Part shown: in pieces, positions 4,605-11,495 of the stretch
How the letters are laid out: every line of letters begins with the position of its first letter
Numbering within the stretch: position 1 is the first letter of the stretch
Source: Frankiaceae bacterium
GTDB lineage: Bacteria; Actinomycetota; Actinomycetes; JAFAQI01
Direction of reading: 5' to 3'
Length of the DNA stretch: 11,941 nucleotides
NCBI GenBank assembly: GCA_030840545.1
Contig: JAVEEH010000208.1
Coordinates: forward strand, 1-11,941
Made by a program: the position numbers and the translations under genes
Notes under the pieces: model-generated
The model's database searches: none
What the model was told of the DNA's origin: nothing
What the model saw: the letters and a program-made list of their open reading frames with translations, nothing else

Positions 4605-6551
4605 GTGTCCACGCTCGGCGACGTCTTCAAGCGCCTGCTCGTCGGCAGGCCGATGCGCAGCACCCAGCTGGGCGAGACGCTGCTGCCGAAGAAGATCGCC
4701 CTGCCGGTCTTCGCCAGCGACGCTCTGTCCTCCGTCGCCTATGCAACCGAGGAGATCCTGCTCGTCCTTTCGGTCGGCGGCCTGGCTCTGATCCACCTCT
4801 CCTGGTACGCCGCCGCAGGCGTGGCCTTTCTCCTTCTGGTCGTCGTCGCCTCCTACCGGCAGAACGTCTACGCCTACCCGAGCGGAGGCGGCGACTACGA
4901 GGTGGCGACGGTCAACCTCGGTCAGCGGGCGGGCATCACCGTCGCCAGCGCGCTGATGGTCGACTACGTGTTGACCGTGGCCGTGTCGGTGAGCTCGGGT
5001 GTCGCCAACATGACCTCGACCCCGGCGCTGAAGTCGCTCCAGGGCCACGAGGTCGCCCTGGCCGTCGGCATCGTCGTCGTGATCATGCTGCTCAACCTCC
5101 GGGGACTGCGCGAGTCGGGCACCGCGTTCGCGATCCCGACCTATGCGTTCATGGCGGGCGTGGGGTTGCTGGTCGTCGTCGGGTTGATGAAACTGGTCGG
5201 CGGCCACCATCTGACCGCGCAGTCCGCCCACTTGCACTACGTGCATGCGAAGCACTTCTCCGGGCTTGTCCTCGTCTTCCTGCTGCTGCGTGCGTTCGCA
5301 TCCGGATGCACGGCGCTAACAGGTGTCGAGGCGATCAGCAACGGAGTGCCGGCATTCCAGAAGCCCAAGAGCCGCAACGCGGCGAAGACGCTCGCGCTGC
5401 TCGGGGCGATCTCCGTGACCATGTTCATCGCGGTCACCGCGTTCGCTCTCACCAGTCACGTGCACGCCGCGGCGGATCCGACGCAGCTGGGCCTCCCCAA
5501 GGACACGCACCTGCCCACCGTCATCGCCCAGGTGGGGTCAGCCGTGTTCGGCGGTTCCGGTTCGCTCGGCGCCTACTACCTGCAAGCGGTGACGGCACTC
5601 ATCCTGGTGCTCGCCGCCAACACGGCGTTCAACGGATTCCCCGTGCTGGCCTCGATCCTTGCCCGTGACGGCTTTCTGCCGCGGCAGCTGCACACGCGTG
5701 GCGACCGGCTGGCGTTCAGCAACGGCATCCTGCTGCTCGCCGGCTTCGCCGTCGTACTGATCGTCGCTTTCCAAGCGTCGCCGACGCGACTGATCCAGCT
5801 CTACATCGTCGGGGTGTTCGTGTCGTTCGTGAACAGCCAGGTGGGCATGATCCGCCACTGGAACCGACACCTGCCCGGTGAGACGGACCCGGCTCGTCGT
5901 CGGCAGATGAAGCGATCCCGCGTCATCAACTCCGTCGGCGCCGTCGTCACCTCGCTCGTGCTCATCATCATCCTCATCTCCAAGTTCACTCAAGGCGCGT
6001 GGATCGCTGTCGTTGCGATGGCCGTGCTCTACGCGTTGATGCGCGGCATCCGGCGGCACTACGACAAGGTGAAGATCGAGCTGGCCCCGACCGACGAGGA
6101 GACGATGCTCCCGTCGCGGGTGCATGCCGTCGTGCTGGTGTCCAAGGTGCACAAGGCGACACTTCGGGCGATCGCCTACGCGCGCGCATCGCGACCGTCC
6201 TACCTCGAGGCCGTCACGGTCGACGTCGACACGGACGAGACCGAGGCGTTGAAGCGGGAGTGGGAGCTGCGCGGGATCCCGGTGCCGCTGAAGATCCTCG
6301 ACTCGCCCTACCGCGAGGTCACCAAGCCGATCATCGACTACGTCCGCAGCATCAGCCGGCAGAGTCCGCGTGACCTGGTTTCCGTCTACATCCCGGAGTA
6401 CGTCGTCGGCCACTGGTGGGAGACGTTGCTGCACAACCAGAGTGCACTGCGCCTGAAGGGCCGGCTGCTGTTCACTCCCGGTGTGATGGTGACGAGCGTC
6501 CCCTACCAGTTGGAGTCCTCCGACCGGCTGCTGAACAACCCGCCCTTGTGA
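4605..6551 (+). CDS. APC-superfamily permease, KimA-like potassium transporter (probable)
   Basis: A 648-aa membrane protein with about 12 hydrophobic segments (residues 30-480) and a soluble C-terminal domain (about 481-648), the architecture of the KimA/YdaO potassium-proton symporters. TM1 reads FASDALSSVAY with Asp39 and Tyr46. TM3 reads VDYVLTVAVSVSS with Asp120, Tyr121, Thr124 and Ser128. TM6 reads ALTGVEAISNG with Thr239 and Glu242. The spacing of these side chains equals that of the potassium ligands I recall in Bacillus KimA (Asp36/Tyr43; Asp117/Tyr118/Thr121/Ser125; Thr230/Glu233). The C-terminal domain is where KimA binds inhibitory c-di-AMP. Its homologue, I believe, is mycobacterial Rv2690c, long annotated only as an amino-acid permease. 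The divergent RCK genes strengthen a potassium role. Start GTG 4605 is leaderless; the end overlaps the methyltransferase start by 3 nt. An amino-acid or other cation substrate remains possible. Confidence 0.85.
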   Translation: MSTLGDVFKRLLVGRPMRSTQLGETLLPKKIALPVFASDALSSVAYATEEILLVLSVGGLALIHLSWYAAAGVAFLLLVVVASYRQNVYAYPSGGGDYEVATVNLGQRAGITVASALMVDYVLTVAVSVSSGVANMTSTPALKSLQGHEVALAVGIVVVIMLLNLRGLRESGTAFAIPTYAFMAGVGLLVVVGLMKLVGGHHLTAQSAHLHYVHAKHFSGLVLVFLLLRAFASGCTALTGVEAISNGVPAFQKPKSRNAAKTLALLGAISVTMFIAVTAFALTSHVHAAADPTQLGLPKDTHLPTVIAQVGSAVFGGSGSLGAYYLQAVTALILVLAANTAFNGFPVLASILARDGFLPRQLHTRGDRLAFSNGILLLAGFAVVLIVAFQASPTRLIQLYIVGVFVSFVNSQVGMIRHWNRHLPGETDPARRRQMKRSRVINSVGAVVTSLVLIIILISKFTQGAWIAVVAMAVLYALMRGIRRHYDKVKIELAPTDEETMLPSRVHAVVLVSKVHKATLRAIAYARASRPSYLEAVTVDVDTDETEALKREWELRGIPVPLKILDSPYREVTKPIIDYVRSISRQSPRDLVSVYIPEYVVGHWWETLLHNQSALRLKGRLLFTPGVMVTSVPYQLESSDRLLNNPPL

Positions 6552-7678
6552 TCGTCGACGTGGAACGCGTTGCGCACGGCGGGGTCTGTGTTGCCCACGG
6601 ACCGGATGGTCGCGTCGTGTTCGTCCGGCACAGCCTGCCGGGGGAGCGGGTCCGCGTCACCGTCACTGACGAGCGCAAGGCCTATCTGCGCGCCGACGCG
6701 GTCGAGATCCTCCAGCCGTCACCCGCCCGGGTCCAGCCGCCGTGCCGGTGGGCCGGGCCGGGCCGCTGCGGCGGCTGCGACTGGCAACACGTCACGCCGG
6801 ACGAGCAACGCCGGCTCAAGGCCGTGGTGGTGCGCGAGCAGCTGCTGCGACTTGCGCGGATCGACATCGACGTCGAGGTCGAGACCGCACCCGGTGACGT
6901 CAGCGGACTCGACTGGCGCACCCGGATGCGGTTCGCCGTCGACAACAGTGGTCGGGCCGGGTTGCGCCGCCACCGGTCCCACGACATCGAGGCGGTGGAC
7001 GACTGCCTCATCGCGGTCGAGGCCGTCAACGTGCCTGATGTCGTCGGCCGGCGCTGGCCGCGCGGCGCCGAGGTGACGGTCGATGTGAGCGGCACGGGTG
7101 AGCGTGCGGTGGCGATGGGTGCACCGGACGAGCTGCTGACGGAGCAGGCGGCCGGACGCAGCTGGCGGGTGCCGATCGGAGGCTTCTGGCAGGTGCACCC
7201 CGCCGCCGCCGACCTCCTCGCAGAGGTGGTGCGGGGGATGTCCGCAGCGCGAGACACCGATCGTTGCCTGGACCTCTACGCCGGGGTGGGGTTGTTCGCC
7301 GGTGTTTTGGCGTCCCAGGCCGCAACAGTCGTCGCTGTCGAGTCCGATCCGCGGGCGGCCGCGGCTGCGCGTCTCAACCTCGCCGACCTGGCCAACGTCA
7401 CGGTCGTGCATGCCCGGGTCGACACCTGGGTCAACGGCGGCGTCGACGCCGACGTCGTCGTGCTGGACCCGCCCCGCCGCGGCGCCGGCCGCGCCGTCGT
7501 CGAGCGCCTGGTGCAGCTCGCGCCGCGCCGCGTCGTCTACGTGGCCTGTGACCCCGCCGCACTGGCCCGCGACGTCGCGACGTTCGCCGTCGGCGGCTAC
7601 CGGCTGACGACATTGCGCGCGTTCGACCTCTTCCCGATGACCGCGCACGTCGAGTGCGTGGCGCTGCTCGAGCGATGA
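6548..7678 (+). CDS. TRAM-domain 23S rRNA/tRNA uracil-5-methyltransferase (TrmA/RlmD family)
   Basis: A 376-aa SAM-dependent RNA methyltransferase, probably making 5-methyluridine in rRNA or tRNA. An N-terminal TRAM RNA-binding domain (residues 1-57) precedes an iron-sulfur motif with Cys66, Cys74, Cys77 and Cys153, the 4Fe-4S pattern of RlmD-type enzymes. The spacing between the first two Cys is 7 residues rather than the usual 5. FWQVHP lies in the uracil-binding region. The catalytic domain shows the SAM motif LDLYAGVGLFAG, DPPRRGAG, the nucleophile Cys334 in VACDPAALARD, and the general base Glu369 in HVECVALLE. The exact nucleotide target cannot be told. GTG 6548 overlaps the permease stop (GTGA); an extended frame upstream lies wholly inside the permease gene and is not conserved. 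No Shine-Dalgarno is seen, so translation probably relies on coupling. The stop overlaps the next gene's ATG. Confidence 0.92.
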   Translation: MIVDVERVAHGGVCVAHGPDGRVVFVRHSLPGERVRVTVTDERKAYLRADAVEILQPSPARVQPPCRWAGPGRCGGCDWQHVTPDEQRRLKAVVVREQLLRLARIDIDVEVETAPGDVSGLDWRTRMRFAVDNSGRAGLRRHRSHDIEAVDDCLIAVEAVNVPDVVGRRWPRGAEVTVDVSGTGERAVAMGAPDELLTEQAAGRSWRVPIGGFWQVHPAAADLLAEVVRGMSAARDTDRCLDLYAGVGLFAGVLASQAATVVAVESDPRAAAAARLNLADLANVTVVHARVDTWVNGGVDADVVVLDPPRRGAGRAVVERLVQLAPRRVVYVACDPAALARDVATFAVGGYRLTTLRAFDLFPMTAHVECVALLER

Positions 7679-8046
7679 GTCGTCCCGCGCTTCCTCCCGG
7701 CTGGCCGGCTGAGGTCCGGCCGCCACAGGCCGCGGATTGGGAGCGCAGTGCGATCAGCTGGCTGTTCGACCAGTGCCCGCCGGACTACCGGGCCTACGAC
7801 GTGCTCCGGAGCCAGCCGCTGGTGCTCGCCCGGTTCGCCGCCACCGCGCTCGACGCGGCCGTCGCGGCGGCGAGCGAGGGCTTGCGCACCATCCGCACCG
7901 AGCTGCGCGATCGGGTGCCTCCCGAGACGGTGGACGCCGCGGTTGCGGCGTATGAGCGGGAACGGCACCGGCTGCGGGCCGCGCGCCACGCGGTCGAGCT
8001 GGTGGAGGGGGCGCTCCGCGGCGAGCGCTGGGTGCCCAGGCTCTGA
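7675..8046 (+). CDS. Conserved hypothetical protein, actinobacterial
   Basis: A 123-aa soluble protein of unknown function. The first 28 residues are Pro-rich (LPPGWPAEVRPPQAADWERS), then comes AISWLFDQCPPDYRAYDVLR with a single Cys34. The rest is predicted by eye to be helical and highly charged: a long Ala-rich helix around residues 47-75, then an Arg/Glu-rich helix around 84-115 that could form a coiled coil. I recognise this style (P-P-x-W ... W-L-x-D-x-C-P-P-D-Y-R) from unnamed genes in other actinobacteria but know no function. ATG 7675 overlaps the methyltransferase stop in ATGA, so it is the last gene of the permease-methyltransferase unit and translationally coupled. The dxs -10 box begins 4 nt after its stop. 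The position suggests a helper of the methyltransferase or an RNA-related role, a weak inference. Confidence 0.82.
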   Translation: MSRPALPPGWPAEVRPPQAADWERSAISWLFDQCPPDYRAYDVLRSQPLVLARFAATALDAAVAAASEGLRTIRTELRDRVPPETVDAAVAAYERERHRLRAARHAVELVEGALRGERWVPRL

Positions 8047-8049
8047 ACG

Positions 8050-8055
8050 TAGACT
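8050..8055 (+). promoter_or_regulatory. -10 box of a leaderless dxs promoter
   Basis: TAGACT matches TAnnnT and is followed by 6 nt and the GTG at 8062. No Shine-Dalgarno is present. The layout is the same as at the permease gene, which supports both. Confidence 0.6.
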
Positions 8056-8061
8056 CCACCT

Positions 8062-9966
8062 GTGGGTGAGCTGCTGGAGTCAATCGCGACACCCGCAGAT
8101 CTCAAGGCGCTCGACCCGGCTCAGCTGCCCGCGCTCGCCGAGGAGATCCGCGGGTTCCTCGTCGACGCCGTGTCCCGCACCGGCGGTCATCTCGGCCCCA
8201 ACCTCGGCGTCGTCGAGCTGACCATCGCGCTGCACCGCGTGTTCGACTCGCCGCATGACGCGATCGTCTGGGACACCGGGCATCAGTCCTACGTGCACAA
8301 GATGCTCACCGGCCGGGCCGCTGACTTCGGCTCGTTGCGGCAGGCGGGGGGCCTGTCGGGCTATCCGTCCCGGGCGGAGAGCGAGCACGACCTCGTCGAG
8401 AACTCACACGCGTCGACGGCGCTGTCCTATGCCGACGGGCTGGCGAAGGCGTTCACGTTGACCGGTCAGCGCGACCGCACGGTGGTGGCGGTGGTCGGCG
8501 ACGGCTCGCTCACCGGCGGTATGTGTTGGGAAGCCCTCAACAACATCGCGGCCACACCGGATCGGCCGGTCGTCATCGTCGTGAACGACAACGGCCGCTC
8601 CTACGCTCCGACTGTCGGCGGGCTCGCACATCACCTCAGTGCGCTGCGCCTCTCGCCGTCCTACGAGCAGGCGCTCGACCTGGTCAAGAACTCACTCGCG
8701 CGGACGCCGCTCGTCGGTGCACCTCTCTATGACGCGTTGCACGGGTTGAAGAAAGGTCTCAAGGACCTGCTTCAACCGCAGGCGATGTTCGAAGATCTCG
8801 GGCTCAAATATGTCGGGCCGATCGATGGCCACGACATCGAGGCGGTCGAGAGCGCTTTGCGACGTGCGCGAAGCTTCGGTGCGCCGGTGATCGTGCACTG
8901 CCTGACCGACAAGGGGCACGGTTACGCGCCGGCGGAGAACGACGAGGCCGACAACTTCCACGGCGTGCCGGTCATCGATCCGGTCAGTGGCCGTCCCGTC
9001 GGAGTCGCGCCACCGTCGTGGACGCAGGTGTTCGCCGAGGAGATGGTGGCGATCGGACATGAGCGGCCGGATGTCGTGGCGGTGACCGCGGCCATGTTGC
9101 GTCCGGTCGGACTGCATCCTTTCGCGGGTGCGTTTCCCGACCGGGTCTTCGATGTGGGCATCGCGGAGCAGCACGCGGTGACGTCCGCCGCCGGTCTGGC
9201 CATGGGTGGTCTGCACCCTGTTGTCTGCGTTTACGCGACGTTCCTCAACCGTGCCTTCGACCAGGTGTTGATGGATGTGGCCCTGCATCGGCTGCCGGTG
9301 ACGTTCGTGCTCGACCGGGCTGGTGTCACGGGCGAGGACGGCGCGTCTCACAACGGCATGTGGGACCTGTCGATGCTCGGGATCGTGCCGGGCATGCGGG
9401 TCGCCGCTCCCCGTGACGCAAGCCGGCTGCGTGAGCTGCTGCACGAGGCGATCGAGTGCAGTGACGGCCCGACCGCGCTGCGCTTCCCGAAGTCATCCGT
9501 CGGCGTGACCGAGCTGCCGGCCCTCGACCGCTTGGGTGGCATGGATGTGCTGCGGCGGGACGACGACGCCGAGGTGCTGCTCGTGGCCGTCGGTGCACTC
9601 GCGCCGTTGGTCATCGAGGTGTCCGAGCGACTGCACGCGCAGGGTGTCGGGGTGACCGTCGTCGACCCGCGCTGGGTGCTGCCCGTCGATGCAGCACTGC
9701 CGGCGCTGGCCGCGGCCCATGGACTCGTAGTGACGGTCGAGGACGGTGGCGTGGCCGGCGGAGTCGGTGACGCCGTCGCCCGGGAGCTGCGCGGCCGCGG
9801 CATCCGGACACCGGTGCGCTCCTTCGCCCTGCCCCAGCAGTTCCTGGCCCATGGCACGCGTTCCGACGTGCTTGCGGGTGCGGGTCTCTCCGCGCAGGAC
9901 ATCGCTCGCGACGTCGTCGAGGCCGTCGCCCGGCAGCATCCGGCGCTCGAGCGGATGGGCGACTGA
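8062..9966 (+). CDS. dxs: 1-deoxy-D-xylulose-5-phosphate synthase
   Basis: A 634-aa cytosolic thiamine-diphosphate enzyme. It condenses pyruvate and glyceraldehyde-3-phosphate to DXP with loss of CO2, the entry step of the MEP isoprenoid pathway and also a source of thiamine and pyridoxal precursors. The N-terminal TPP domain holds His43 in GGHLGPNLGVVEL, His74 in DTGHQSYVHKMLTGR, and the TPP/Mg motif GDGSLTGG (145-152) with metal ligands Asp146 and Asn176. The pyrimidine domain (from about 308) holds the catalytic Glu369 in DVGIAEQHAVTSAAG and DRAGVTGEDGASHNG. The C-terminal transketolase-like domain follows (about 490-615). The length is normal for the family and nothing is missing. GTG 8062 is supported by the TAGACT -10 box immediately upstream. 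In mycobacteria this is the locus of dxs1. The antiporter gene starts 38 bp downstream on the same strand. Confidence 0.97.
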   Translation: MGELLESIATPADLKALDPAQLPALAEEIRGFLVDAVSRTGGHLGPNLGVVELTIALHRVFDSPHDAIVWDTGHQSYVHKMLTGRAADFGSLRQAGGLSGYPSRAESEHDLVENSHASTALSYADGLAKAFTLTGQRDRTVVAVVGDGSLTGGMCWEALNNIAATPDRPVVIVVNDNGRSYAPTVGGLAHHLSALRLSPSYEQALDLVKNSLARTPLVGAPLYDALHGLKKGLKDLLQPQAMFEDLGLKYVGPIDGHDIEAVESALRRARSFGAPVIVHCLTDKGHGYAPAENDEADNFHGVPVIDPVSGRPVGVAPPSWTQVFAEEMVAIGHERPDVVAVTAAMLRPVGLHPFAGAFPDRVFDVGIAEQHAVTSAAGLAMGGLHPVVCVYATFLNRAFDQVLMDVALHRLPVTFVLDRAGVTGEDGASHNGMWDLSMLGIVPGMRVAAPRDASRLRELLHEAIECSDGPTALRFPKSSVGVTELPALDRLGGMDVLRRDDDAEVLLVAVGALAPLVIEVSERLHAQGVGVTVVDPRWVLPVDAALPALAAAHGLVVTVEDGGVAGGVGDAVARELRGRGIRTPVRSFALPQQFLAHGTRSDVLAGAGLSAQDIARDVVEAVARQHPALERMGD

Positions 9967-9980
9967 CGGGGCCTCCCGTC
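9965..9980. terminator. GC hairpin at the dxs stop (possible weak terminator)
   Basis: GACGGG and CCCGTC form a perfect 6-bp stem with a 4-nt loop that begins within the dxs TGA stop. No T-tract follows, so it may slow or only partly stop transcription before the antiporter gene. The role is inferred. Confidence 0.3.
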
Positions 9981-10004
9981 GCCCGCCCACCGTTTGCCCG
10001 ACCC

Positions 10005-11477
10005 GTGCTCGCCGATCGCATCAGCCCGAAAGTGAGCGTCGGCGTCGTCTACGTGCTGGCCATGTTCATGACCATCATGGACGCGACGATCGTCAACGTC
10101 GCCCTACCACGGCTCGGTCGTGAGTTCGGAGTCCCGGCTGCCCACGTCGGCGGCGTCGTCGTCGGTTTTCTCGTGAGCCTCGCCGTCTTCATCCCGGCAT
10201 CCGGTTGGCTGGGTGACCGCTTCGGCACCCGCCGGGTGTTCCTCGGCGCACTCGTCTTCTTCACCGGGGCGTCGGCGCTGTGCGGTCTCGCCCAGACCCT
10301 CACGCAGCTGATCACGTTCCGGATCCTGCAGGGCGTCGGTGGCGGCATGATGACACCGGTCGGGATGGCGATGCTCTATCGCACGTTCCTCCCGCACGAA
10401 CGGATCAGGGCGTCGCGCATCCTCGTCATCCCGGCCGCTTTCGCCCCGGCAATCGGCCCGGTGCTCGGCGGCCTGCTCGTGACGGACCTCTCCTGGCGCT
10501 GGGCGTTCTATGTCAATGTGCCCATCGGCATCGGCGGCTTCGTCTTCGGTCTCCTGTTCGTGCGCGACCAACGTCAGGAGGATGCCGGTCGCTTCGACGT
10601 GCCCGGCTTCGTGCTCGCCGGCGCCGGCTTCGGCGCGCTGATGTATGCGTTGAGCGAGGGCTCAGCACACGGGTGGACCTCCCCGCGAATCCTCGGCGCG
10701 GGTGTCGTCGGTGCGGTGCTGCTCGTGGTCCTCACCGTCGTCGAGCTGCGGGCGGCCGAGCCGATGCTCGACCTGCGCCTGCTGACCAACCGACTGTTCG
10801 CGTCCACGACGCTGGTCATCGTGCTCGGGACGGTGGCCTTCCTCGGCAGCCTCTTCCTTGTCGCGCTGTTTTTCCAGGACGGCTATGGGGTCTCGGCGCT
10901 GCAGTCCGGTCTCAGCACGTTTCCGGAGGCGATCGGTGTCATGGCCGGTGCGCAGATCGCCGGCCGGCTCTACCCGCGCGTCGGGCCGCGCCGCCTGGTC
11001 ACGACCGGCCTGTGCGGTGTGGGCGTGATCTTGGCCTCAATCTCGTTGGTGTCGTTCAGCACCAGCCTCTGGGTCATGCGGACGTTGATGTTCGCGCTCG
11101 GACTTTCGATGGCCAACGTGTTCGTCCCCGCGCAGGCGGCCGCTTTCGCCACCGTGTCGTCGGCGTCGACCGGTCGGGCATCGACGATGTTCAACGCGGG
11201 ACGACAGCTCGGTGGTGCCGTTGGGGTCGCGATCATGGGCGCCGTGATCTCGGCGGTCGGCGTGACCCATGTCGTTGCGGGGCACGTGCGACCGGACGCC
11301 CGGGCCTACCACGCGGCCTTCCTCACGGCCGCCGGGATCGCGCTTGTCGCGGCCACGATGGGCCGGCGCATCAGCGACACGGACGCCGCCCCGTCGATGC
11401 GACGCTCGGCTGAGTCACCACCGCGCGACGATGCGTCCGCAGAGTCACTCGCGCAGGTCCGGCCGAGCGTGGGCTGA
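10005..11477 (+). CDS. MFS transporter, DHA2 (EmrB/QacA) drug:proton antiporter family
   Basis: A 490-aa cytoplasmic membrane protein with about 14 hydrophobic segments, the DHA2 topology. TM1 carries MDATIVNVALP with Asp26. Motif A, GWLGDRFGTRR, lies at residues 67-77 between TM2 and TM3. Arg106 in FRILQGVGGGMM is motif B. AFAPAIGPVLGG (145-156) is the antiporter motif C of TM5, and WRWAFYVNVP opens TM6. The last 40 residues are hydrophilic. Such proteins expel diverse lipophilic or cationic compounds in exchange for protons; the substrate here is unknown. GTG 10005 leaves 9 residues before TM1. GTG 10032 is an alternative with a very short N-terminus, and neither has a clear Shine-Dalgarno. 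The 38-bp gap from dxs allows cotranscription. The stop lies 10 bp from the convergent gene's stop. Confidence 0.92.
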   Translation: MLADRISPKVSVGVVYVLAMFMTIMDATIVNVALPRLGREFGVPAAHVGGVVVGFLVSLAVFIPASGWLGDRFGTRRVFLGALVFFTGASALCGLAQTLTQLITFRILQGVGGGMMTPVGMAMLYRTFLPHERIRASRILVIPAAFAPAIGPVLGGLLVTDLSWRWAFYVNVPIGIGGFVFGLLFVRDQRQEDAGRFDVPGFVLAGAGFGALMYALSEGSAHGWTSPRILGAGVVGAVLLVVLTVVELRAAEPMLDLRLLTNRLFASTTLVIVLGTVAFLGSLFLVALFFQDGYGVSALQSGLSTFPEAIGVMAGAQIAGRLYPRVGPRRLVTTGLCGVGVILASISLVSFSTSLWVMRTLMFALGLSMANVFVPAQAAAFATVSSASTGRASTMFNAGRQLGGAVGVAIMGAVISAVGVTHVVAGHVRPDARAYHAAFLTAAGIALVAATMGRRISDTDAAPSMRRSAESPPRDDASAESLAQVRPSVG

Positions 11478-11495
11478 CTGCTTCGCGTCAGAGCC
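11472..11495. terminator. Hairpin between convergent genes (possible bidirectional terminator)
   Basis: GGCTGAC, then GC around a TTC loop, then GC-GTCAG and GCC can fold into a roughly 9-bp stem with two single-base bulges (T 11479, A 11492). It spans the antiporter stop and the facing stop of the minus-strand gene, where a bidirectional terminator is expected. There is no T-tract. The pairing is seen; the role is inferred. Confidence 0.4.

Noticed and set aside
4560..5255. N-terminal extension of ceoB to an ATG at 5255
   Set aside because: The extra 232 residues are His/Asp/Gly-rich low-complexity sequence antisense to the permease. The RCK fold begins right at GTG 4559.
6416..6547. Extended start of the methyltransferase at ATG 6416
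   Set aside because: The added 44 residues lie inside the permease gene in another frame and precede the natural TRAM start. GTG 6548 gives the usual stop-start overlap.
8692..9444. Minus-strand open frame (250 codons) opposite dxs
   Set aside because: It is a shadow of a gene with every DXS motif; its composition is Arg/His-rich and no domain is recognisable.
10280..11413. Plus-strand open frame (377 codons) inside the antiporter gene
   Set aside because: It is an out-of-frame Arg-rich shadow of a clear 14-TM protein.
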